Positions 26,118 through 35,783 of a stretch of DNA of 42,986 bases are shown here, one piece after another. Each line of letters opens with the position of its first letter. The first letter of the stretch is position 1. The translations under genes and the position numbers were made by a program. This DNA is from a virus: positions 1 through 42,986 of IMG/VR virus record IMGVR_UViG_3300046094_000023; one strand, given 5' to 3'. Under the pieces are notes generated by a model. The model saw nothing but the letters and a program-made list of their open reading frames with translations, was not told the origin of the DNA and ran no database searches.

Positions 26118-28802
26118 TTAATTTAAGCCTAGAATATTCTTTATGGAGGCGTGAGAAGCATTGGTTTTAGCTATTCGTAAATCCTCCTCAGCAGCTCTTC
26201 TAGCAGATCTTGCGGATTTCTTTACCTCTTCTGTAGCATTAGGAGTCCTACTCACCTTAGAAAACCAAGATGTAGCTTCATCAAACTTACGGGTAGCCTC
26301 TTCTACTGCAACCTCTAACTTAGGTTTAGGTGGTGGAGGTTGTGTAGGCACAGTGTTCTTTACTACCCTCTGTGCAGCAAGAAGCTCTTGCCCCAACTGT
26401 TTGGCTTTACTTGTAATATTTTCAAAAGCTATTACCTTATCTTCAGCACTAAGGTTTTCACTATTAGTCTGCTTAACCAAGTCCTGTAAACCACCAATTT
26501 CCCGAGTAATGTCAGCTATAGATTGCTTGGCAGTAGTAATCTGTTCATTATTAGTTGGATTTGTAGGCTTTACTACAGGAGTTAATATCTTGCTGATTGC
26601 TTCAGTAGCGTCAGGGTTTTTCTTTGCTGTGGGTGTTTGGGATACCTGCAACATGTTCCCCAACTGTGCAGTTAACGAGTTAACTAGCTCTGTTTTACCA
26701 AGAGCCCTTGCCTCACCTATTGCCTTCTGTAGTCCTGTTATAGCGTCTATACGTGTACGTAAAGTAGCGACATCAATACTATTCCTCTCAATAATCGCTT
26801 GATCAAGCCCCTTATTAGAGATGTATGTACCTACCACTGTTTTTAAGGTTTCATCATTTATCCCTGAAGTGCCTATAGTGCTTTCAGGATTATATGATTT
26901 ACCTAAAGTTGCTAAATAACTCAATGGTTTAAAAGCTTCAGTTACCAATAACCCTGCCTGTTTCGGAGTGATAGTAACCCCTAACTTAGCACCGTGTGCA
27001 ATGGCTCTATTAATCTGTGCTGAGACTTTAGGGTTATCTGTAGCACTCCCACCCAAGTTAGTTACAGTATCTGTAACAACCTGAGCTACAGGTGTTGTAA
27101 CACTAGCTGCGGCGTTAAACGCACTCATCGTAGTACTGGTGGGGGTACTAGCAACTTGGTTAGTTAATTTAATTACCTCAGTGTTAGCACCTACTGTTAT
27201 CTGCTTTGCATGGTCTACATTATTATTAGCCGTACCAGTATCTTCATCATCTGAGCTCTCAAACCTAGAGATAATTCGTCTAGCATCTTTCCATGAGGTG
27301 TTCTGCCAATCAACACCTTTAGGGTACGCTGCTCTGAACGCAGCTGCGTGTGGGCTGGTAGGACTAACCCCTTGCCACATAGCCCCCATAGTTTTAGCAG
27401 AGCCTTTAGCTTGGTTGTATAAATACTCACCGATCTTATCCTGAGCATCAGCATCAAACTTGATCTTACTAATGTCCTGCCCTTTATACACCTCAGCTAT
27501 TGCAGCTTTAAGTGTGCCATAGAGTACTTGGTATTTTCCTGCTGCTGATGACCTACCTTCTATAGGTATTCCCGCAGCTTTGTAGTTCTGTAGTATTTGA
27601 TTCTGTATATCCTGTACCTTGCCCAGTGTAAGCTCTTCCAGAGGCGGTATATTAGAAGGCACATACCCCCCTTTCACCGTACCTTTGTTATATTGATTTA
27701 GTGAAGAGGTTTTGTTATCCGAGGAAGGTGTTGGAGTACCTACACTATATTTCCCACTGGGGTCTTGAACTATCTTTGAACCATCAGGAGACTTAGGTGA
27801 GGGTTGGGCTGTAAAAGGTATGTCAATAGTTTTATTTAAGTCAGGGTATAACTTATCAAAAATAGATCTCTCTCTTGGAGATAGATTATTACGTAAGTCC
27901 TGTTGACTTTTACTTCTCTCATTAGCTGTAGGAAATGTGCCATTAATGGTATCTACTCTAGCTTTTAACTGTTGCGTAATATTAGCTACATTAGTTGTAT
28001 CCTGACTTTGTAAGTCGTCAGCTAATGCCCTTATTACGATATCACGTGCAGCACCTGTACTTTGAACAATATCATCAACCTTCCCCATAAATACAGGGTT
28101 ATTAAGAAGTTCTCTCGTATTAAATATAGGCGCACCGTCAGCAGTAGTGGGGAGAGTACTCAAAAGGGTATTAACTGGTTTATCTAGTACTTTAGGTATC
28201 TGCGGTGTTGGTGTTGGCTGCTTCCTAGGTTCGTAAGGTACTACAGCAGGTTCTTCTCCTGTTACTGGAAATATTGCTGGTGGGGTAAAAGGTTGTGGTG
28301 CTTGAGGACTATCCCCTTCACCTCTTGATAATGCTTGCTTAACTAGGAGTTCTGCTGCATTTCTCTCAGCTGCGTCTGTCGAAGCTTTACTTGTTGCTGT
28401 GTTGAGTACATTAGCGGCAATAGTAGAAGCAATGCCACTATCCTGAGTCGCTTCAGTAGATCTAATAGCAAGAGAATTAGTCTTTTGAGTATTAAGTGCG
28501 GTTACTCTAGAACTTAACTCATCAAACAGTGTACTGGATAGGTGATTAGGATCTACCTGAGCTTTATTAAATAAGTTACCTGTATTCAAGTCCTCCTGTA
28601 GTACCTTAGGATCGGTGTACGTAGATAGAACCTGTTGCATTAGGTTATCTGCTACAGCTGTCCTGTTAGCCTTGTAATCAGCAATCCCTCCTGAAGCAGC
28701 CTTAGCTGCATTATCTAATAAAAGAGCTGCTGTCTTAATACCATCAGTTCCATGATTAAAGGTGGGTACTGCGGTAGCGTTATAGTTTTCAGAGGTAGCC
28801 AT
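26118..28802 (-). CDS. Internal virion protein with lambda-R-like lysozyme/transglycosylase domain (894 aa)
   Basis: Around residues 405-520 the sequence resembles the lambda R endolysin fold: EGRSSAAGKYQVLYGTL (415-431; compare the STGAGRYQLL segment of lambda R), then AQDKIGEYLYNQA and WKDARRIISRFES. E415 is the nearest candidate acid residue. The rest is long, helical and Gln/Asn/Thr-rich, with Pro-rich linkers (about 165-200 and 830-840), typical of ejected virion proteins. Lying directly upstream of the vRNAP gene in the same operon, it probably opens the peptidoglycan locally so that DNA and vRNAP can enter. Catalytic residues are not certain. Confidence 0.72.
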   Translation of the reverse strand: MATSENYNATAVPTFNHGTDGIKTAALLLDNAAKAASGGIADYKANRTAVADNLMQQVLSTYTDPKVLQEDLNTGNLFNKAQVDPNHLSSTLFDELSSRVTALNTQKTNSLAIRSTEATQDSGIASTIAANVLNTATSKASTDAAERNAAELLVKQALSRGEGDSPQAPQPFTPPAIFPVTGEEPAVVPYEPRKQPTPTPQIPKVLDKPVNTLLSTLPTTADGAPIFNTRELLNNPVFMGKVDDIVQSTGAARDIVIRALADDLQSQDTTNVANITQQLKARVDTINGTFPTANERSKSQQDLRNNLSPRERSIFDKLYPDLNKTIDIPFTAQPSPKSPDGSKIVQDPSGKYSVGTPTPSSDNKTSSLNQYNKGTVKGGYVPSNIPPLEELTLGKVQDIQNQILQNYKAAGIPIEGRSSAAGKYQVLYGTLKAAIAEVYKGQDISKIKFDADAQDKIGEYLYNQAKGSAKTMGAMWQGVSPTSPHAAAFRAAYPKGVDWQNTSWKDARRIISRFESSDDEDTGTANNNVDHAKQITVGANTEVIKLTNQVASTPTSTTMSAFNAAASVTTPVAQVVTDTVTNLGGSATDNPKVSAQINRAIAHGAKLGVTITPKQAGLLVTEAFKPLSYLATLGKSYNPESTIGTSGINDETLKTVVGTYISNKGLDQAIIERNSIDVATLRTRIDAITGLQKAIGEARALGKTELVNSLTAQLGNMLQVSQTPTAKKNPDATEAISKILTPVVKPTNPTNNEQITTAKQSIADITREIGGLQDLVKQTNSENLSAEDKVIAFENITSKAKQLGQELLAAQRVVKNTVPTQPPPPKPKLEVAVEEATRKFDEATSWFSKVSRTPNATEEVKKSARSARRAAEEDLRIAKTNASHASIKNILGLN

Positions 28803-29293
28803 TAGACAGTTCCTCTAACACGGTGAGAGTTAAGATATGCTTCTTGAGCTTCAGGTGTTACACCATCAAGAGCAGCTTTCTGTGCCATCTTGTTCTCAAG
28901 CCTAGTGTTGTAGTCTAACGAGCTGTTGGCTAGGTTACGTTCTGTTAATGCCTTTTGAAATGCAAACTGTTTATTACCTAACTTCTGTGCTTGATATGCT
29001 CCATAGAGTTGACCTAAGGTATTGATACCACTGATGGCACTATTAAGCTTAGATAGATCCATGGGAGCATCTTTAACTACACCCTGTGTAGTAGCAGGTA
29101 CGCTGTAATCAGAGTAATCATTTGATGGTGTGTAATTCTGAATAGCAGCAAACAGAGGTTTACTTGTGTCGTATCCCCCTATTGTGCCTGCCGTATTAGA
29201 GGATAAATTAGCAAGACCTTGGCGCATAGGTCTAATACTGTCATTCCAAATTTGGGAGTAATCTACTGGTTGATATGGTTGTTGGGCTGCCAT
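28802..29293 (-). CDS. Small internal virion protein, N4 gp51-position (163 aa)
   Basis: The stop overlaps the start of the 894-aa gene by one base. The N-terminal half is Gln/Tyr/Ser-rich and flexible. A central stretch (about 87-140) is a long helix with the pattern NSAISGINTLGQLYGAYQAQK and QFAFQKALTERNL, which resembles the membrane- or pore-forming small internal proteins (T7 gp14-like) of other podoviruses. I infer an ejection-complex component from this and from its place between larger internal proteins. Confidence 0.55.
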   Translation of the reverse strand: MAAQQPYQPVDYSQIWNDSIRPMRQGLANLSSNTAGTIGGYDTSKPLFAAIQNYTPSNDYSDYSVPATTQGVVKDAPMDLSKLNSAISGINTLGQLYGAYQAQKLGNKQFAFQKALTERNLANSSLDYNTRLENKMAQKAALDGVTPEAQEAYLNSHRVRGTV

Positions 29294-29294
29294 G

Positions 29295-31784
29295 TTATAT
29301 CTCCTCTAGTGTTGGTGAAGTTTCTAGTGTTAACGTTAGTTCAGCTATCTCTGTACCTGTAAGTAAGGTACGTTCTAAGAATGTCTCAGGGAGTTCATAC
29401 GGTATTACATTTAACGCTTTAAGTAAGTCAAAGTCTCCTGTGTCTAACTCCCCTCTTGCCTTAGCTATTCTAGCAAGTTCTATTGCAGTCTTTGTAAGTA
29501 GATCTGCTGTAGCTATATTCAATTTACTGGCATTACCTAGTAGGTAATTACTGTAACTTCCTAAGGCTGCTTGTGTAGCACTCATAAGCTTACCTACACT
29601 GGTTAAATCCCCTCTCAATATAAAGGCTAGTGCTAGGATCAACTTTAACTTATCATTCCTTAGGAAGCTTGGTTCTAGTTTAGCAATTAGAGCAGATAAT
29701 ACCAATCCAGCTAAAGCCTCAGCTGTTGCCCCTATTATCAAGGCAGTTGTACCTACAGCTCCTGTAGATAATCCAAGGATTAATGTATTTAAGTCTGCCC
29801 CACCTGTATTAGCAGCGATCACTATTATCAAGATAACTATAAGGAACTTAAACCAAGAGGTTTGATACCACTTACGTTTAACTATGGCATAGCTATTGAA
29901 TACAAGGTAACAGCAGCTAGTGGCTAACTGAGTACCTTTAACTACACCTAGTTCCCTGTATATCCCTGAATGTAAGGGAATAAGGAATCCTGATTCTTCT
30001 ACGTCTGCTAAAGCAGACCCTGCAACTATACCTATCACTTTACCGTTATAGACATTATTTATATGATCCAAGTTCCTAACTGTAATAGACTTCCAAGTGT
30101 CTAAGGTTACTTGCCAGTTTAAGGTGATAGTCTCTATAGGTATTAGGTGATACTGGTATCTATCCCCGTCTCTCATCTCCCAGTAAGCAAAGATCTGATT
30201 AGTGGGTGTACCCCACCATAACTCACCCCTCTTAGCATCAGGCTTCTTTAGACCTACCCCAACATCTTCATCTAATGAAGACCATCTAATCATCATGTCG
30301 TATCTCATAACTGTTGAAGAGTTACTCTTAATCCAAAGGTATCCATTAGGTAGTGGAGGTATTGTTGCTGTAGGTGGTTCAGGTGTTATTGGATCACCTA
30401 CACCTAGTTCTCCTAGCCCAGCTTTCCAAGCTTCCCAGTCTAAGTTAGTCTGTACTGCTGCTTCAAACTCAGTCTCCCACTGAGCATATACCAAGGAGTT
30501 ACTCCCTGTGTTAATAGCAGCTTTAAGGAATCTATAGATGTACTCCTTACCTGCTTGTTCCTTAGTGTTTAATGACACTCCGAACACTGTGTAGCAGTAA
30601 TCTATGTCCCCAACATCAGGGTTGTCCTCTATCTTAGCTAATACCTTATCAAAGGTATTAGTACCTACTGCTTTACGAAAGGCTCTCTTAGATAGGTTAT
30701 ATATTTCACCGCTAACAGGGACATTGTTTAAACGTAATGGTATAAATGGGTAGAACCCTTCTGATGTATCCTCCAAGGGGAATAGTGCATCTAGGTCAAG
30801 CTTACCTGTACCCTTCTCATATACAAAGGTCTGTACAGCACCCCACTCGTATATAGTAGATGTATAGGCTTCCCTGTAGTACTTACGCTCATCTTCTAAA
30901 GATTCTGTGTCTACTGTAGTTGTGGTAGTTCCTGAGGTACTAGTGGTTGTAGTTACTATAACCTTCTTCCCTGTTATGTGGTACTCAGTCAACCTCTCAA
31001 TAGAGAGTTCCCCTGTAGATAGAACAGTGTTCTTCTTATAGGTAATAGTGGTGCGATCATATGAAGTAGGTGTACTTGTAGAACTGACTGTAATCACACC
31101 AGCTGTATTAGTGGTGGTTGTAGTTACTAAATCCAAGGTAATCTCAACAGTAATTGAGTCTGTGAGTGTCCACCCTGTCATTACAGGGAAGTCATCACCT
31201 GTAGGTACTATGACAGTATCACCAGTTACTAGGGGTGTATCATAAGGTGTAGGACTGGTTTGGTAGGTTACATATAGGTAATTCACCAAAGGGTTATAAC
31301 CTATAGGTGTATAACTCACTGTAGCGGTATCAGCAAAGGTAATCTCAATACTTGGATTTAGGTACTCTGCTGTCCACCCAGTTACTTCTTCACTTGGATA
31401 ATTTACTCTGATGTACTCTCTAGCTAACCTAGTTACATCATTCCTTAGAATGACTGCCTCAGACACCTGTATAACCTCACCTACTGGTATGTCTACGGAA
31501 TCTGCTACTACGGTAGTATCCACATGTACAGCAGCTGCTAGAGTACCTGTAGTCAATCCTATGAGGTCTGTGAATCCACTAGATCCTTCAGCCCAGTTAT
31601 TAAAGTTTCTTAATCTAATACCTGAGCCAAAGAGGTATCCATTGGTAAGCGTGTCTGCTAGAGACCTACCTTCCTTATTGGTGATACCGTCATATACCAA
31701 GAGCTTAAGGAAGTTAGGTCGTTTATCTATATCCCCTGCTACGTTGTAGACAGAGGAAGCCACACTGACGGTAGTACTTCCCAT
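29295..31784 (-). CDS. Large structural protein with C-terminal membrane segments (829 aa)
   Basis: The first 330 residues are Thr/Val-rich and beta-like, including a run of Thr repeats (VTTTTSTSGTTTTTV). The middle is mixed and has a short Pro-rich linker (PITPEPPTATIPPLP). Around residues 645-710 there are two or three hydrophobic spans (FLIVILIIVIAANTGG, TTALIIGATAEALAGLVLSAL), and the C-terminal 120 residues are helical. A virion protein with hidden membrane helices fits a role in the ejection channel. It is in the N4 gp52-54 region of the late operon. I recognise no named family. Confidence 0.6.
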   Translation of the reverse strand: MGSTTVSVASSVYNVAGDIDKRPNFLKLLVYDGITNKEGRSLADTLTNGYLFGSGIRLRNFNNWAEGSSGFTDLIGLTTGTLAAAVHVDTTVVADSVDIPVGEVIQVSEAVILRNDVTRLAREYIRVNYPSEEVTGWTAEYLNPSIEITFADTATVSYTPIGYNPLVNYLYVTYQTSPTPYDTPLVTGDTVIVPTGDDFPVMTGWTLTDSITVEITLDLVTTTTTNTAGVITVSSTSTPTSYDRTTITYKKNTVLSTGELSIERLTEYHITGKKVIVTTTTSTSGTTTTTVDTESLEDERKYYREAYTSTIYEWGAVQTFVYEKGTGKLDLDALFPLEDTSEGFYPFIPLRLNNVPVSGEIYNLSKRAFRKAVGTNTFDKVLAKIEDNPDVGDIDYCYTVFGVSLNTKEQAGKEYIYRFLKAAINTGSNSLVYAQWETEFEAAVQTNLDWEAWKAGLGELGVGDPITPEPPTATIPPLPNGYLWIKSNSSTVMRYDMMIRWSSLDEDVGVGLKKPDAKRGELWWGTPTNQIFAYWEMRDGDRYQYHLIPIETITLNWQVTLDTWKSITVRNLDHINNVYNGKVIGIVAGSALADVEESGFLIPLHSGIYRELGVVKGTQLATSCCYLVFNSYAIVKRKWYQTSWFKFLIVILIIVIAANTGGADLNTLILGLSTGAVGTTALIIGATAEALAGLVLSALIAKLEPSFLRNDKLKLILALAFILRGDLTSVGKLMSATQAALGSYSNYLLGNASKLNIATADLLTKTAIELARIAKARGELDTGDFDLLKALNVIPYELPETFLERTLLTGTEIAELTLTLETSPTLEEI

Positions 31785-31789
31785 GACAT

Positions 31790-32644
31790 CTATGCTCCTA
31801 AGTCATTCGTTGCTCTAACAATAGTGATAACTTCATCAATATTACCTGCACTGTATTGTGTAGGTATCGCTAAAGAATCATTTGAGGTAAGTGCTACAGC
31901 AAACCCACCAAGCTGTAACTGTGCTGCGTCTATCTGAGACTTACGTGCATAACTAATAACCTGTTGGTCATATAGGTTACGTTGAGCACCTATAGTTCCA
32001 TTCACAGGGGTAACCCCATCGGTCTTAGTATTACTGGTTTGTGCATGATGCTCTTCTACCTGTGTATTCAATAACTCTAACTGCTTAGGTAACATCTCCT
32101 CTGCTGTAAAGTTAGCTGCACAGAACTGAGCACTCTCAGTGGATAACTTCATTTTAGTTAAAGCGTAGTTAGCCTTCGCTGTATTAGCTTCTGCTCGTAT
32201 CTGAGCTAACTGAGCCTTGGCTACATTTAACTGCACCCTGGCAGTCACTACAGACACTTGAGCTGCTATAGCCTGCTGTTGGGCTACTATAGCTGACCAA
32301 TAGGCTTGATCCTTGCCTAAGGTGAACTGTGTGGCATTCTGTAGTACTTGTTGGGTTAAGCCAAGGTATACCTTACTATATTCACTGCCTGTAATCCTAC
32401 CTGCTTCATACTCTTCCAGTAGGTGAGCCTTCATTGAACTCATAAGGACATCTACTGAACCAGTACCCCCTACCACCGCTGTAGTTAATTGAGCCAAGTC
32501 TATAGGTGTAACAGTACCTCCTACTGGTGTAACAGGTAATTGGTAGTCTGCCCCACTAATGTCATCTGTCGGGATATTAAAGTCTATCCCAGTAGTTAAG
32601 GAAACTAATAAGGTATTAGCTAGGAGGTCTGCATCACAGGTCAT
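31790..32644 (-). CDS. Virion protein with long coiled-coil (N4 gp54-position, 284 aa)
   Basis: A region of about residues 115-215 is rich in Gln, Ala and Val with heptad-like spacing (QQAIAAQVSVVTARVQLNVA, AQLAQIRAEANTAKANYALT), predicting a long coiled coil. The N-terminal part is beta-like with Gly/Thr loops. The gene overlaps the upstream 184-codon gene by four bases and precedes the 829-aa protein by five. I infer a virion or connector component by context; no enzyme motif is visible. Confidence 0.55.
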   Translation of the reverse strand: MTCDADLLANTLLVSLTTGIDFNIPTDDISGADYQLPVTPVGGTVTPIDLAQLTTAVVGGTGSVDVLMSSMKAHLLEEYEAGRITGSEYSKVYLGLTQQVLQNATQFTLGKDQAYWSAIVAQQQAIAAQVSVVTARVQLNVAKAQLAQIRAEANTAKANYALTKMKLSTESAQFCAANFTAEEMLPKQLELLNTQVEEHHAQTSNTKTDGVTPVNGTIGAQRNLYDQQVISYARKSQIDAAQLQLGGFAVALTSNDSLAIPTQYSAGNIDEVITIVRATNDLGA

Positions 32645-33195
32645 ATTTGCTCCGTAAGCTCTTCAGTGAACATGTTACGTGCCTTCTGATCTGCCTTTAA
32701 TGCCGCATGTTCTTCAGTGGTTATCTGAGGAAGTACCTCAATCTGATAGGCTTTAACCTCTTTCTTAATCATGATAGGTTTACCTTGACTATTAGTTCCT
32801 TCATAAACGTGTAAATAGGTAATACTTTTCAAACGCTCATATACACAGAATGGTATATGTGTTCCATTAACCTGATGCTTGTCTTCTAAAGGTACTTGGT
32901 AGTTTATATTACCTAAGAAATTATTAGAGACACCTACAAACACTGAACGATGCTCTAGCTTCTGCGGATCAACACAACTTATACGTACACGAATTAACTT
33001 CATAGCTTCAGCGTAGACATACTTATATAAAGCTTCATAACTTGTGCCACCTGCACTGGCTGCATCTTCAGCTAACTTAGCGTTAATCTTCTCACGTAAG
33101 GCTTCTGTCCCAATATTAGGGGAGTATGTAATACCTAACAATTTAGCTCGGTCTTTTAATACTGTTAGTTCTTCAGGGGCTGTTGAAACTGTCAT
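32641..33195 (-). CDS. Hypothetical virion protein downstream of the major capsid gene (N4 gp55-position, 184 aa)
   Basis: The N-terminal 45 residues (LKDRAKLLGITYSPNIGTEALREKINAK in part) look like a HeH/SAP-type helix-extended loop-helix motif, which in phage proteins often binds nucleic acid or partner proteins. The rest is alpha/beta with ISCVDPQKLEHRS and a C-terminal acidic helix. It is the first gene after the capsid gene's terminator hairpin. Similar proteins lie just after the capsid gene in N4-like phages, but the function is not known to me. Confidence 0.6.
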   Translation of the reverse strand: MTVSTAPEELTVLKDRAKLLGITYSPNIGTEALREKINAKLAEDAASAGGTSYEALYKYVYAEAMKLIRVRISCVDPQKLEHRSVFVGVSNNFLGNINYQVPLEDKHQVNGTHIPFCVYERLKSITYLHVYEGTNSQGKPIMIKKEVKAYQIEVLPQITTEEHAALKADQKARNMFTEELTEQI

Positions 33196-33215
33196 GTTAT
33201 ATCCTTAAAGGTTAA

Positions 33216-33234
33216 AGGGGCTGATTAAGCCCCT
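33216..33234 (-). terminator. Hairpin terminator/attenuator after the major capsid gene
   Basis: On the minus strand, AGGGGCT-TAATC-AGCCCCT forms a 7-bp stem with a 5-base loop, followed by TTAACCTTT. The tail is interrupted by A and C, so termination is probably partial. It lies 10 bases beyond the capsid stop and would raise capsid mRNA relative to the downstream internal-protein genes. Confidence 0.7.
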
Positions 33235-33244
33235 GTGTCGTTGA

Positions 33245-34483
33245 TTATAAAGGGGCTACTGTGTAGATCAGTGCAATACGTTCAGGACGGAAGATCAATG
33301 TACCTTGAAACCATTGGAATGATGTAAATCCTTTTTGACCATATGGATCGTTTTCAAGAGTTGCTGTATCTTTACCTGGCATTTTAGTGATGATGTTCAT
33401 GTTGGCTGCACCACCTAAGCCAACGAAGCTTAAGGAAGCAAATGAATCTTCACCTACCACTAACATAGGGTACACGTCATACTTAGAGACACCAGCTACA
33501 GTAGTAGCACGGTATCCTACGTTAGCTGAAGCAGTAGCACCTTGACCTGCATAGTGAAGCATCTCAGGTACTTGGATAATCTTAAATTGCCCAATTTGAC
33601 CTACTTCACCACGTAAGACCTTAGTATTAGCTGCATACTTATTAACTGGCATGAATACAGCATCTCCACGAGAATCACTCATACGACGCAGTAAAGGTAC
33701 TAACTCATTACCTACATACATAATACGAGCAGCATCTAGAGTAACGGTATCTACTGTATCAGTACCTTTAACAATTGTGGTATCAATAGGACATTGAGCA
33801 TTAGTAAGGATCTGCTCTAAACGAATGAAGTTATCATAGTTAACAATGGAGGCAGGTAACTCAGGTACACCACCAGCAGCTGGTGTTACTTGACCGGTAA
33901 CAGTAGCCTTACTTGTAGCGATACCTGCATACAACACAGTACCTGCACCATTCAACAGGTCAATCTGTAACAGTGCCTCAGAGACTTGATTAGCACCGTT
34001 AGTACCTTCACGTAAGACATGCTTGAACCACATCTCATCTGTATCAAAGTTCAAAGCATCTTGGGTATAGCTGAAGTGCTTACCTAATTTACGTAAAGAA
34101 CTTTTATGTGTGATACGTGTGAAACCTACACCGTTTACTACACCACCTGCCTCACCTAGGAAAGGTAGTTTACCTAGGATATTACCTACGTCTCGGGAGC
34201 TACCATAAAGATTACCATTGACGATAGTAATACCGTTAGCATCAATACCTTGGCTATTAATATTACGATCATCTAAGAATGGTAAGTACTCATAGATAGC
34301 CACTTGTTTACCCATATGTAAGGGCACTGTAATAGGGCGACCTAACATTGAGAATGGGCGGTGTTTAGCCGCAGTAATTACTGAATCTTTAATCCAGTAT
34401 TGAAAGTTAAATTGTGCAGTACCCTCTACTGCCTCAATACTTGAAGATACCCCATCAACAGGGGCGTTATATGCGAAAGTCAT
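33245..34483 (-). CDS. Major capsid protein, N4 gp56-like (412 aa)
   Basis: The protein matches the N4-gp56 family in length (N4: 401 aa) and in its pattern: an N-terminal FNFQYWIKDS helix region, then SMLGRPITVPLHMGKQVAIYE and INSQGIDANG, and a C-terminal FQGTLIFRPERIALIYT. It has the HK97 fold by family knowledge. A good ribosome binding site (GAGGAT) lies upstream of the ATG. It follows the scaffold gene by five bases, as expected, and is followed by its own hairpin terminator. No cleavage site is evident at the N-terminus. Confidence 0.9.
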   Translation of the reverse strand: MTFAYNAPVDGVSSSIEAVEGTAQFNFQYWIKDSVITAAKHRPFSMLGRPITVPLHMGKQVAIYEYLPFLDDRNINSQGIDANGITIVNGNLYGSSRDVGNILGKLPFLGEAGGVVNGVGFTRITHKSSLRKLGKHFSYTQDALNFDTDEMWFKHVLREGTNGANQVSEALLQIDLLNGAGTVLYAGIATSKATVTGQVTPAAGGVPELPASIVNYDNFIRLEQILTNAQCPIDTTIVKGTDTVDTVTLDAARIMYVGNELVPLLRRMSDSRGDAVFMPVNKYAANTKVLRGEVGQIGQFKIIQVPEMLHYAGQGATASANVGYRATTVAGVSKYDVYPMLVVGEDSFASLSFVGLGGAANMNIITKMPGKDTATLENDPYGQKGFTSFQWFQGTLIFRPERIALIYTVAPL

Positions 34484-34488
34484 GATGT

Positions 34489-35487
34489 TTATCCTCTTAG
34501 GCTCATTGGTTTGGGTGGTGTGAGTTTTCTAAACTCTGCTTCAGACATCTTCATGATGTCTGTATATCCAGTAGCTACTTTGCTAGTTGCCTTGGAAGAC
34601 ATTGCTGCCTTAGCTGCTGCTGTGTTTGATATAACTGGTTTGGGTGCAGCTACTCGCTGCACTACCTTAGGTGGTGCTACAGGGACACTAGTCTTTAACT
34701 CACCTGACTTAGCTAAATAGTCTGCAATATATTCATAGGAGTTAATGAATGGGATACCTGCACGGATATTACCTAAAGCTGTATGGTGATTAATCTGTTC
34801 CAGTACTTGATCATATACCCCCGATTGTTTATGTTCATGGATTAAATGTACTAGATGAGGTGCTGTACTTAAATGTGCTTTGCTAGCATCGTCCCAATCA
34901 CTGGCAATAGCCTGTAAGGTAGCAACACCTGCTGCTGTCTGACCTAACTCAGTGAGGTTAGTTGATAGTGTTACATACCCGTCGGTATATTTACTTGGGG
35001 GTGCTACATAAGTAGCTGGGGTATCTACATCTATATCATAGATGTCTAGCTTACTATCCACTAAGAGCTTCTTAATAGCCTCAGGGTTCTTTCTATTCAA
35101 ATCCAACAAGTAAGTTAAGTCTTGCTCACTTATCTTGTCTTCTTCCAACATCATTAACATCTTGCGCTTAGGGGCTAAGTCCTGCATGGTCTTAGTGTAC
35201 CCAGCACCCTTCTGCATCAACTTAACCATGTCCTCAGGGTTATTTAAGGTGATAGTAGTACCATTAGCTTGGAAGGGTTGAGATACAGCCTCATAGAGAG
35301 CTTTATAGTCCTTAGGCTCTTCATCTACCACTTCCACCTCAGGTATGGACTCCTCTGGCTCAATGACCTCAGTAGGCTCAGGAGAAACTACTTGTACCTC
35401 TTGGTTCTCAAGATCTCTCAAATTAACGGGTGTGGGTGGTGTGAGTGCTAGAAACTCAGCTTCGCTCAGTGAAAAGATATCAGTCAT
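34489..35487 (-). CDS. Scaffold protein with the same motif at both ends (332 aa)
   Basis: The protein is acidic and helical with Pro/Glu-rich linkers, located between portal and capsid genes, and this is the typical place and composition of a scaffolding protein. Residues 3-24 (DIFSLSEAEFLALTPP..) and 310-331 (DIMKMSEAEFRKLTPP..) are near copies of each other. The middle (about 65-290) contains helices with an Ala-rich segment (NTAAAKAAMSSKA) before the C-terminal copy. The two terminal motifs could be capsid-binding or dimer contacts. It overlaps the 99-codon gene by four bases. Confidence 0.75.
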   Translation of the reverse strand: MTDIFSLSEAEFLALTPPTPVNLRDLENQEVQVVSPEPTEVIEPEESIPEVEVVDEEPKDYKALYEAVSQPFQANGTTITLNNPEDMVKLMQKGAGYTKTMQDLAPKRKMLMMLEEDKISEQDLTYLLDLNRKNPEAIKKLLVDSKLDIYDIDVDTPATYVAPPSKYTDGYVTLSTNLTELGQTAAGVATLQAIASDWDDASKAHLSTAPHLVHLIHEHKQSGVYDQVLEQINHHTALGNIRAGIPFINSYEYIADYLAKSGELKTSVPVAPPKVVQRVAAPKPVISNTAAAKAAMSSKATSKVATGYTDIMKMSEAEFRKLTPPKPMSLRG

Positions 35488-35783
35488 AGTTTTGATTGGT
35501 TAAGTATTAATAGGTCATGTTCAGCAGCAGGGATAGCACTAATTAGATTAACTAACTTAGCTCGTTCCTCAGTTAACCATGCTTTAGTGAACCCTGTAGC
35601 TTTACAAGATTCCATGAACCTTGGATCTACAACAGCCCTCTCTAAACATGTCAATGCATAGGTGGTTAAGTAGTCTGTAAGCACTAATGATTTAAAGTCT
35701 GCATTATTCATTAGTCGGTCAAATATAACTAACTTATCCTTAGCTTTATAACAAAGTTCTATATAAATCTCTAACTCTTTCAT
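35484..35783 (-). CDS. Small hypothetical protein between portal and scaffold (99 aa)
   Basis: This is a helical, mixed-charge protein without recognised motif. Its start overlaps the portal stop and its stop overlaps the scaffold start, each by four bases, so it is tightly coupled to head-assembly genes. N4-like phages have a small gene of unknown role in this place (between gp57 and gp59). A head-assembly chaperone is possible but not shown. Confidence 0.6.
   Translation of the reverse strand: MKELEIYIELCYKAKDKLVIFDRLMNNADFKSLVLTDYLTTYALTCLERAVVDPRFMESCKATGFTKAWLTEERAKLVNLISAIPAAEHDLLILNQSKL

Noticed and set aside
17029-29547. Many plus-strand open frames of 60-213 codons opposite the giant vRNAP and lysozyme-domain genes (for example 17029-17586, 20692-21090, 26161-26802)
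   Set aside because: They are antisense to long continuous coding frames with recognisable motifs, lack ribosome binding sites and encode low-complexity Leu/Ser-rich products, typical shadows of biased codon use.
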